Assembly: GCF_003323715.1 (NCBI RefSeq)
Contig: NZ_QOIN01000021.1
Coordinates: 1-64,000, forward strand
Direction of reading: 5' to 3'
Source of the DNA: Streptomyces diacarni
GTDB lineage: Bacteria; Actinomycetota; Actinomycetes; Streptomycetales; Streptomycetaceae
DNA length: 64,000 nt
Below, one piece after another: positions 58,124-64,000 of the stretch. Each line of letters starts with the position of its first letter. Position 1 is the stretch's first letter. Below the pieces are notes generated by a model that had not been told where the DNA came from, searched no databases, and was given only the letters and a program-made list of their open reading frames with translations. Position numbers and translations under genes: made by a program.

Positions 58124-58237
58124 CGGCCCCGAAACCCGAAACCCGAAATCCGGAACCCGGGATCACAGACGACGGCGGAACCGCACCCACCCACCCGAAC
58201 AACCGGCCGACGTACACAACCGAAAGGAACAACCCTG

Positions 58238-58654
58238 ATGATCCACCACTGCGTCCGCTTCACCATCAAGCCCGGCACCGCGCCGCACCAGCTCGAAGAG
58301 GCCCTGGCCAGTCTGCGCCACCAGGGCGAGGTCATCCCCTCCGTACGGTCGTTCCTCGTCGGCCGCGACCACGGCGGTGCGTACGAGTGGGGTGCCACCT
58401 TCCAGCTGGACGATCTCGACGGCTACCAGGAGTACTTGATGCACCCGGCCCACCGCCGCACCGACGAGATCGGTCTGCCGCTGGTGGACAAGTTCGTGTC
58501 GTTCGACATCACGGACGACACGGACCCCGAGGCCGGTCGGCAGATCGCCGCCCTGCACCAGCGCCGCTTCGACGCCGACCCGGATCTGACCCGGCTCGTC
58601 TCGGAGCTCAACGCGTACACGGGCAGCGCGGCACCCGGCCCCCACAGCGCCTGA
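58238..58654 (+). CDS. Dabb-domain (stress-responsive alpha/beta barrel) protein
   Basis: This is a 138-residue protein from ATG 58238 with AAAGGA nine bases upstream. It begins MIHHCVRFTIKPGT and shows the ferredoxin-like Dabb fold: SVRSFLVGRDHGGAYEWG, DDLDGYQEYLMHPAHRR and PLVDKFVSFDI. Dabb proteins are small dimeric barrels. Some act as polyketide or phenolic cyclases or heme/aromatic oxygenase-like enzymes; others are stress induced. Regulation by the adjacent TetR protein is likely, so it may process the TetR ligand. Confidence 0.85.
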   Translation: MIHHCVRFTIKPGTAPHQLEEALASLRHQGEVIPSVRSFLVGRDHGGAYEWGATFQLDDLDGYQEYLMHPAHRRTDEIGLPLVDKFVSFDITDDTDPEAGRQIAALHQRRFDADPDLTRLVSELNAYTGSAAPGPHSA

Positions 58655-59122
58655 CCCCACTCCCCCCGAGCCATACCATGCGCGAGTGGGGGCGAGCAGG
58701 GGCAGGAAGGCGGGCAGTGTCGAGGAGAGGGCGGCCGCCCTCGGCCGAGGGGATGCGCCGGTGGCGGGTGAGCGCTCGCCCGCCACCGAGTACGATCCAG
58801 TCAACGCTTCCGGGCAGCATCCACCCCCTCCACGTGCTGACTTCATGAGATCGTGATCGAGTCTGAGCGCTGAGCTGCGCGGATCTCGCCATTCCCTGGA
58901 CGACGGAATGACCGCGTCGTTCTCCCGCATCTCCACGAGCAGCCTGGGTGACGAATCCGTCACCTCCGTGGCGGCGCAGCGCCTGGCGGATGTGGCCGGC
59001 GGCTGAGCCGTTCCGCCGGGTGCGAGGCCTGACCCCGACCGGGAAGGCCACCGGAGCGTCGCCGGGCGCCGGCGGTACGGCGTCCCGGCCTCGGGGCAGC
59101 GCTGTCAGCGCTTCGCCACGCG
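58655..59122. other. Intergenic region of 468 bases, no confident gene
   Basis: Near its left part is a stem of CGGTGGCGGG with CCCGCCACCG (58759-58788) enclosing the palindrome GAGCGCTC, a likely terminator after the Dabb gene. A short plus-strand frame (MTASFSRISTSSLGDESVTS..., start at about 58908, ending near 59007) could be a gene remnant. It has no recognisable domain. No RNA gene is seen. Confidence 0.5.
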
Positions 59123-59524
59123 TCAGCCGCCTGCTCCCAGCCGGTGGCGCAGTGTCGCGGCGAAGTCCTGGGCCATCTCCAGCCGGGCCCGCAGGGTCTC
59201 GCACCGCGCGTCGGCCACCTTGCGGTAGGCGTCGAGGCGCTCCCTGAGCCGCTCCCGCTCCTCGTCCGAGGGCGGATCCTGCGTGGCGGCGATCCGGCCG
59301 GTGATCTGGAGGAGGTCGCGCATCTCCTCCAGGGAGAAGTCCAGCGGCTTCATCCGTCGAATGACCATCAGACGCTCCACGTCGGCCTCCGTGTAGAGCC
59401 GGAAGCCGCCCTTGCTCCGGGCGGAGGGGACGACGAGGTCGACTTCCTCGTAGTGGCGGATGGTGCGCAGCGACAAGCCGGTCCGCTCGGCGACCTCGCC
59501 GATCTGCATCTGCCGCTCACCCAT
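59123..59524 (-). CDS. MerR-family transcriptional regulator
   Basis: The 133-residue protein starts at ATG 59524 with a GGAG-containing site. The winged helix-turn-helix is MQIGEVAERTGLSLRTIRHYEEVDLV, then KGGFRLYTEADVERLMVIRR. A dimerization coiled coil (DEERERLRERLDAYRKVADAR) follows. No CXC or other metal/redox motif is present beyond one Cys in the coil, so it does not look like a classical metal sensor. It is divergent from the SulP transporter. The inverted repeat at 59647 is the probable operator. Confidence 0.9.
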   Translation of the reverse strand: MGERQMQIGEVAERTGLSLRTIRHYEEVDLVVPSARSKGGFRLYTEADVERLMVIRRMKPLDFSLEEMRDLLQITGRIAATQDPPSDEERERLRERLDAYRKVADARCETLRARLEMAQDFAATLRHRLGAGG

Positions 59525-59646
59525 CGCCCTGTCTTCTCCTTCTGTCGTCCGCCTGGGTTCGAACGTGCCATGAGGCCCTGGAGCCGTGAGGCGCCTCACA
59601 GGATCCCGGTGCCGTTTCCGCCTCTGATTCCCGGATCACCAGTCGC

Positions 59647-59672
59647 ACTCTTCCCTTACGTCAGGGTAGAGT
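59647..59672. promoter_or_regulatory. MerR-type operator between merR and the SulP gene
   Basis: ACTCTTCCCT and AGGGTAGAGT form a 10-base inverted repeat with one mismatch around TACGTC. MerR regulators bind such near-palindromes between promoter elements. It is 122 bases from merR and about 270 bases from the transporter start. Confidence 0.6.
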
Positions 59673-59798
59673 TTTGGCGTTGCGCCTCCGCTGTCCAGCA
59701 CATGGCAGAGGCGATCCCGCCGCAGCGGGGCCCCCGACCTGGCCCCGGCGGCACCAGGTCTTCCGGGCAATGATGCCCGATCGGCAACCGCCCGGTTT

Positions 59799-59842
59799 CC
59801 GGCCCGGCCCGGTCAGGCCTTGCCGGCCCGGCCCGGCAGGCC
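59799..59842. repeat. Direct repeat in the SulP leader
   Basis: CCGGCCCGGCCCGG followed by (T)CAGGCC occurs at 59799-59819 and 59823-59842, differing by a single inserted T. It lies in the 420-base region between merR and the SulP gene, which otherwise holds no gene. Confidence 0.7.
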
Positions 59843-59944
59843 CCGGGGGCGGCCTGGCTGCCGAGGCGGTTCCACTCCTCACGGAACCAGTACGGCGCGT
59901 GTGCGTCCGCGGCATGGACGTCACGCCTGAGCAGAAACGGTTGC

Positions 59945-61447
59945 ATGTCCTCACCGCTGTCCGCGGCCTCCAAGCTGCGCCTGTCCAAGCCCGAATGGCT
60001 CGCCTCTCCCCGGGTGTTGCGCACCGAGGTACTGGGCGGTCTGGTGGTCGCCCTCGCGCTGATCCCCGAGGCGATCTCCTTCTCGATCATCGCCGGGGTC
60101 GATCCGAAGGTCGGCCTGTACGCGGCCTGCACCATGGCCGTGGTGATCTCCTTCGTCGGCGGCCGCAAGGCCATGATCTCGGCGGCGACGGGGGCGGTCG
60201 CTCTCGTCGTGGCGCCGCTCAACCACGAGTACGGGCTCGGCTATCTGATCGCCACCGTCCTCCTCGGCGGCGCCTTCCAGGTGATCCTCGGCTCGCTCGG
60301 CGTCGCCAAGCTGATGCGTTTCGTTCCGCGCAGCGTCATGGTGGGGTTCGTCAACGCGCTGGCCATCATGATCTTCATGGCGCAGGTGCCGGAGATGAGC
60401 GACGTGCCGTGGCCGGTCTACCCGCTGCTCGCCGCGGGCCTGGTGCTGATGATCCTCTTCCCGAAGGTCACCAAGGTCGTTCCGGCACCCCTGGTCTCGA
60501 TCATCGTCCTCACCGTCGTCACCCTCGCGGCGGGCATCGCCGTCCCGACCGTGGGCGACAAGGGCAAGCTCCCCAGCTCCCTGCCGGTCCCCGGCCTCCC
60601 GGACGTGCCGTTCACCCTGCACACGCTGACCGTCATCGCCCCTTACGCGCTCGCCTTCGCGCTGGTCGGGCTCATGGAGTCGCTGATGACGGCCAAGCTG
60701 GTCGACGACATCACCGATACGCACTCCAACAAGACCCGCGAGTCGATCGGGCAGGGCATCGCCAACATCGTCACCGGCTTCTTCGGCGGCATGGGCGGCT
60801 GCGCCATGATCGGCCAGACCATGATCAACGTGAAGACGTCCGGCGCGCGTACCCGCCTGTCCACCTTCCTGGCCGGCGCCTTCCTCCTCGTCCTGTGCAT
60901 CGCCTTCGGCCCCGTCGTCTCCGACATCCCGATGGCCGCCCTCGTCGCCGTCATGATCCTGGTCTCCGTCGGCACGTTCGACTGGCACTCCATCCAGCCG
61001 AAGACGCTCAGGCGGATGCCGGTGGGCGAGATCGCGGTCATGGTGATCACGGTCGTCGTCGTGGTCGGGACCCACAACCTCGCCATCGGCGTCGTCGTCG
61101 GCTCGGTCACCGCCATGGTGATCTTCGCCAGGCGCGTCGCCCACCTCGCCGAGGTCTCCGGCGTCGTCGACCCGGAGGGCAAGCAGGTCGTCTACGCCGT
61201 CACCGGCGAACTGTTCTTCGCCTCCTCCAACGACCTCGTCTACCAGTTCGACTACAAGGGTGACCCGGACGACGTCGTCATCGACCTCTCCGACGCGCAC
61301 ATCTGGGACGCCTCCTCCGTGGCCGCGCTGGACGCGGTGGAGACGAAGTACGCGGAGCGCGGCAAGAAGGTCACCCTCATCGGCCTGAACGAACCCAGCG
61401 CCGACATGCGCCGCCGCCTGGCAGGACAACTGACCGGCAGCCACTGA
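59945..61447 (+). CDS. SulP-family inorganic anion transporter
   Basis: This is a 500-residue membrane protein from ATG 59945, with no clear ribosome site nearby. Eleven or more helices are visible. SulP signatures include LVVALALIPEAISFSIIAGVD, ESLMTAKLVDDITDTHSNKT, GFFGGMGGCAMIGQTMINVK and ARTRLSTFLAGAFL. A C-terminal STAS domain has VIDLSDAHIWDASSVAALDAV. SulP proteins carry sulfate, bicarbonate or carboxylates; the substrate here is unknown. The divergent MerR gene and its operator make it the probable target of that regulator. Confidence 0.93.
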   Translation: MSSPLSAASKLRLSKPEWLASPRVLRTEVLGGLVVALALIPEAISFSIIAGVDPKVGLYAACTMAVVISFVGGRKAMISAATGAVALVVAPLNHEYGLGYLIATVLLGGAFQVILGSLGVAKLMRFVPRSVMVGFVNALAIMIFMAQVPEMSDVPWPVYPLLAAGLVLMILFPKVTKVVPAPLVSIIVLTVVTLAAGIAVPTVGDKGKLPSSLPVPGLPDVPFTLHTLTVIAPYALAFALVGLMESLMTAKLVDDITDTHSNKTRESIGQGIANIVTGFFGGMGGCAMIGQTMINVKTSGARTRLSTFLAGAFLLVLCIAFGPVVSDIPMAALVAVMILVSVGTFDWHSIQPKTLRRMPVGEIAVMVITVVVVVGTHNLAIGVVVGSVTAMVIFARRVAHLAEVSGVVDPEGKQVVYAVTGELFFASSNDLVYQFDYKGDPDDVVIDLSDAHIWDASSVAALDAVETKYAERGKKVTLIGLNEPSADMRRRLAGQLTGSH

Positions 61448-61489
61448 GGGCCCGGGACGGACGTGAAGGCGATCACAACACGGCCCAGC

Positions 61490-61908
61490 AGCCACCGAAC
61501 GTCGCCAGGTACGTCTTCGTCGACCCGCGCGCGGAGCATTTCCACGCCGACCTCGACGAGGCGAAGGGCCTGCTGGTCGCGGTACTCCGCGCGACCGCCG
61601 GGCGTGACCCGCTGGACAAGCAGGTGATCGGACTCATCGGCGAACTCTTCACCCCTAGCACGGACTTCAGCACCCGCTGGGCCGAGCACCACGTGCACCG
61701 CCACTCGCGCGGACGCAAGGTCGTCAACCACCCGGCCGTCGGAACGATGGACCTCGCGTACGACGGCTTCGCGCTCCCCGGCGACCCGCACGTCTCCCTC
61801 CCCACCTACACCGCGGATCCCGGTACGCCCAGCGCCGACACTCTCACCTTGCCGGCGACCTGGGCCGATACGCGCAAGCAGCCGACGATCTGGGCGACGT
61901 CTACGTGA
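61490..61908 (+). pseudogene. Remnant of an MmyB-like XRE regulator (ligand-binding part only)
   Basis: In one frame the DNA encodes NVARYVFVDPRAEHFHADLD, then AVLRATAGRDPLDKQ and GELFTPSTDFSTRWAEHHVH. It continues with HPAVGTMDLAYDGFALPG and LPTYTADPGTPSADTLTLPATWA. This is the C-terminal MmyB-like ligand-binding domain of Streptomyces XRE-family regulators. The N-terminal helix-turn-helix and the first part of the domain are absent, and no start codon lies in frame before ATG 61624. The SulP gene ends 43 bases upstream, so the 5' part was deleted. It is non-functional as a repressor. Confidence 0.75.
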
Positions 61909-61965
61909 GCGCGCCTGATCGGGCGTACACCTCGGCTGCCAGCCCGCGTTGTTAAGCTCTCCGCT

Positions 61966-62328
61966 GTGATCGAGACGGGGGAAACAGAGGTACGGACGGA
62001 GCCGGAGAACCGGGCCGCCGGGGTCAGCGTGGGGGCTGCCCTTGCGGCGGTCATCGTGGCGAGCGGCAGCCTGTGGGCGTCGGGCGTGAGCTTCTACCTC
62101 CCGGCGACGATCGGCTGGTTCGTCTTCGTGACGCTGGCCGCGCTGACCGCGATCGTCGCGGGCCATGTGGCGCGTCGGCGTGCCAAGCGGCAGGGCCTGC
62201 CCGGCCGTTGGTTGGCGCTCGCCGCGCTCGCGACAGGGTGGGTGTGCCTGCTGTACGCGGTCCTCGTGGTGCTGGTGGTCGTCGGTTTGCTTGCCGGATT
62301 CGCCGCGCTGTACGGGGCCCTGAGCTGA
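61966..62328 (+). CDS. DUF4190-like two-helix membrane protein
   Basis: This is a 120-residue protein from GTG 61966. A 20-residue acidic N-terminus precedes membrane segments at about 22-45, 48-66 and 85-118. ALAAVIVASGSLWASGVSFY and LAALTAIVAGHVARRRAKRQG match the DUF4190-type arrangement of small actinobacterial membrane proteins. Function is unknown. The GTG lies about ten bases after a TTAAGC stretch and lacks a strong ribosome site, so it may be leaderless. It converges on the sensor kinase gene. Confidence 0.72.
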   Translation: MIETGETEVRTEPENRAAGVSVGAALAAVIVASGSLWASGVSFYLPATIGWFVFVTLAALTAIVAGHVARRRAKRQGLPGRWLALAALATGWVCLLYAVLVVLVVVGLLAGFAALYGALS

Positions 62329-62394
62329 GCGTTCCGCCGCGGTGCGGGGTGCGGATCGGTGAGCAGTATCGGGTACGGGAAGAAGGTGCACGGG

Positions 62395-63732
62395 TTACCT
62401 ACCGCCTCTGATGGGGATACGGGCGCGGACGCAGAAGCCCCCGTCGGCGCGCGGGCCCGCGGCGAATTCACCGCCGAGCATGTCGACACGTGTCCGGAGC
62501 CCGCCCAGGCCCCGGCCTCCGGACACGTGTCCCGGCCTGGGCGCCGCGGGTGAGTCGTCACAGGGGGCGTCCCCCCGATCGGGGCCCTCGTTGGCGACCT
62601 CGACCTCGACGTGGTCGCCGCTGTAGCCGACCGTGATGCGGGTGGGCCGCCCGGGTGCATACTTCACGGCGTTGGTGAGCGATTCCTGGACGAGCCGGTA
62701 CACGGACAGGCCCGCGCCGGCCGGCAGTGGTACTCGTTCGCCTTTTTCCACCAGTTCAGCGGGCTGGCCGCTCATGCGGGTCTGGTTGACCAGGTCGCGC
62801 AAATCCCCTCCGGCAGGTGCGCGTCTGCCCGATGTGGACTCGTCCGACGCGGACTCGCCCGTGGCCTCCAGCACACCGAGCAGGTACCGGAGTTCGGCCA
62901 GCGCGCGCCGCCCGGTCCCGCTGATGGCGGCGAGCGCCTCGGTTACCCGTTCCGGGGAGGTGACGAGGAACGGCGCGGCGTCGGACTGCACCACCATCGC
63001 CGTCACATGGTGGGTGACCACGTCGTGCAACTCCTGTGCCAAGCGGCTCCGTTCCGCCGCTGTGGCGGCCAACGCTGTGAGGCGCCGCCGCTCGGCCTCG
63101 GTCGCCCGGCGGCCCCGGACGACGCTGCCTGCGGCCCAGACGGTGGCCAGCACGAGTCCGATGACGGCGTAGTCCGGCAGTTGCTGCGGCGATCCGAGCG
63201 CGTGCAGGACGACGCAGAAAACGGCGTACCCCACCACGGTGGGCGCTATGAGCAACCGCCGTCCGCGCTCCGCGTGCGCGCCCACCGAGTACAACGCGAG
63301 GTAGAGCCCCATACTGCCGAACGTCTGCGGCAACCCCAGCGACTGGTGCACTCCGAAGCAGAGGCTCACGAGCAGGAGGCAGAGCGCGGGGCGGCTGGTG
63401 CGCAGGGCCAGCGGCAGTGTCTGTCCGAGCGTCAGCAGGATCGCGAGCGCGGGTGCGTGCCGGGGTGACAGGTTGCCGAACTGCGCGCCGATGCCCGCCA
63501 GCGGTTCGACGAAGGAGAGCACGGTGATCACGAGCGCCAGTTCCCGGTCCCGCGCGTCACGCGGGCGCCCGCCCCACCACGCGGTCAAGGTCCGCCACGA
63601 CCCGGTGCATGCCGCCGCCGCGCGCGAGAGGAAGGCGAGGCCGCGGGGCGCGGTCGGACCGGGTGAGCCGGCTGTGGTGTCCGGTTCCGGAGACGGCGTG
63701 CTGTCGGTGTTCTCGGATTTCACGGCTCTCAC
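62395..63732 (-). CDS. Orphan sensor histidine kinase (HisKA_3 type)
   Basis: The 445-residue protein starts at GTG 63732 with AGGA eight bases upstream; GTG 63723 is a slightly shorter alternative. Six or more membrane helices occupy residues 65-205. The phosphoacceptor motif is ERSRLAQELHDVVTHHVT (His236). The HATPase boxes are VQESLTNAVKYAPG and GRGLGGLRTRVDM. No response regulator follows it within the window; the next gene downstream converges. It is either orphan or has its regulator upstream of position 64000. Confidence 0.9.
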   Translation of the reverse strand: MRAVKSENTDSTPSPEPDTTAGSPGPTAPRGLAFLSRAAAACTGSWRTLTAWWGGRPRDARDRELALVITVLSFVEPLAGIGAQFGNLSPRHAPALAILLTLGQTLPLALRTSRPALCLLLVSLCFGVHQSLGLPQTFGSMGLYLALYSVGAHAERGRRLLIAPTVVGYAVFCVVLHALGSPQQLPDYAVIGLVLATVWAAGSVVRGRRATEAERRRLTALAATAAERSRLAQELHDVVTHHVTAMVVQSDAAPFLVTSPERVTEALAAISGTGRRALAELRYLLGVLEATGESASDESTSGRRAPAGGDLRDLVNQTRMSGQPAELVEKGERVPLPAGAGLSVYRLVQESLTNAVKYAPGRPTRITVGYSGDHVEVEVANEGPDRGDAPCDDSPAAPRPGHVSGGRGLGGLRTRVDMLGGEFAAGPRADGGFCVRARIPIRGGR

Positions 63733-63844
63733 TGGTGTTCCTACGGGTTGGGCCGTGACGCGGTACAGGCGGCCACGGTAGGGGAGGACACGGACAGGTG
63801 CCCGTCGAAGGTATTCGCGAGCGGTGCCGTCGGCATCCCCCGTG

Positions 63845-63898
63845 AGTGGACACTTCCGGGTACCGCGCGTGGGTGTCGTCCCCCGGAAAGTGCCCACT
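63845..63898. repeat. Long imperfect inverted repeat upstream of the orphan kinase
   Basis: AGTGGACACTTCCGGG (63845-63860) pairs with CCCGGAAAGTGCCCACT (63882-63898) with one mismatch and one extra base, around a 21-base loop. It may be a terminator for a gene entering from the right, or a pair of binding sites. Confidence 0.6.
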
Positions 63899-63975
63899 GC
63901 GCGGTGACGATCCGTGCCGGTTCGGCCGCGTAGCTTTCGTGTCGCGCCGATCCGAGGCGCCTGCGTACCGGGGCC

Positions 63976-64000
63976 ATGGAACGAAGACAGCGACGGCTCC
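63976..64000 (+). CDS. Possible start of a gene running off the right edge
   Basis: ATG 63976 opens a frame MERRQRRL that continues to the window end. A basic start like this is common for exported or membrane proteins. Only eight codons are visible, so existence and identity are uncertain. Confidence 0.25.

Noticed and set aside
58109..58237. N-terminal extension of the Dabb protein with PxxRNPK repeats
   Set aside because: The repeats come from a non-coding CCCGAAA repeat; ATG 58238 with AAAGGA fits the family start.
59545..59580. GGTTCGAAC, resembling a tRNA T-loop
   Set aside because: No acceptor, D or anticodon arms can be built around it.
59951..61495. A 514-codon minus-strand frame over the SulP gene
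   Set aside because: Asp/His/Glu/Gly-rich antisense shadow of a clear transporter gene.

Overview
The window is chromosomal DNA of a high-GC actinomycete, almost certainly a Streptomyces. The protein-coding frames are strongly GC3-biased. Genes are chained by 4-base GTGA/ATGA overlaps, and GTG starts and probable leaderless genes are common. Families typical of the genus recur: SCO2322-family protein, DUF5336, F420-dependent LLM oxidoreductases, DesK/DesR-type two-component pairs, an RNase H/acid phosphatase fusion and an Erm methylase. I saw no tRNA, rRNA, insertion sequence, CRISPR array or prophage.

Layout. 1-3.1 kb: a C-terminally truncated sensor kinase, a small membrane protein and a TetR repressor with two palindromic operators. 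3.1-10.1 kb (minus strand): a cobalamin riboswitch followed by five tightly coupled genes: a cell-surface alpha/alpha-barrel protein, a SCO2322-family protein, and EcfT, a double-domain EcfA and EcfS. Together they look like a B12-controlled vitamin uptake system. 10.1-13.5 kb: an MBL hydrolase divergent from an aldehyde dehydrogenase and [3Fe-4S] ferredoxin pair. 13.6-17.2 kb: a membrane protein co-translated with a two-component system, then an LLM oxidoreductase. 17.2-24.3 kb: a complete 5-oxoproline module (Pcp, DUF969/DUF979 permease, GntR regulator, PxpABC), with the same GntR-type palindrome in front of both divergent operons.

24.3-28.6 kb: a KstR-like TetR regulator divergent from a glycosyltransferase, methyltransferase and alpha/alpha-toroid operon. 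28.6-32.4 kb: LLM oxidoreductase, DUF5336 protein, lipoprotein amidase, methyltransferase. 32.5-37.7 kb: fused acyl-CoA dehydrogenase, thiolase-like lipid-transfer protein, MFS exporter. 37.7-39.6 kb: DesK/DesR-type pair. 39.8-42.9 kb: MaoC hydratase, Zn alcohol dehydrogenase, SDR. KstR-type sites (TNNAACNNGTTNNA) lie before kstR and the glycosyltransferase, before the acyl-CoA dehydrogenase, before MaoC and (weaker) before the aldehyde dehydrogenase. The dispersed steroid/lipid beta-oxidation genes therefore look like one regulon.

43-54 kb: housekeeping and conserved genes (48-aa small protein, Nif3-like protein, zinc-ribbon protein, RNase H/phosphatase, KDPG aldolase, YaaA), an FAD oxidoreductase, DinB, and a radical-SAM-like protein with an atypical CX8CX2C motif. 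54-56 kb: a Q/P-rich secreted protein and an erm gene preceded by a leaderless leader peptide ending in a macrolide-arrest-like RLR motif. 56-64 kb: methyltransferase, a TetR/Dabb pair sharing operators, MerR/SulP, a decayed MmyB-like regulator, a DUF4190 protein and an orphan sensor kinase.
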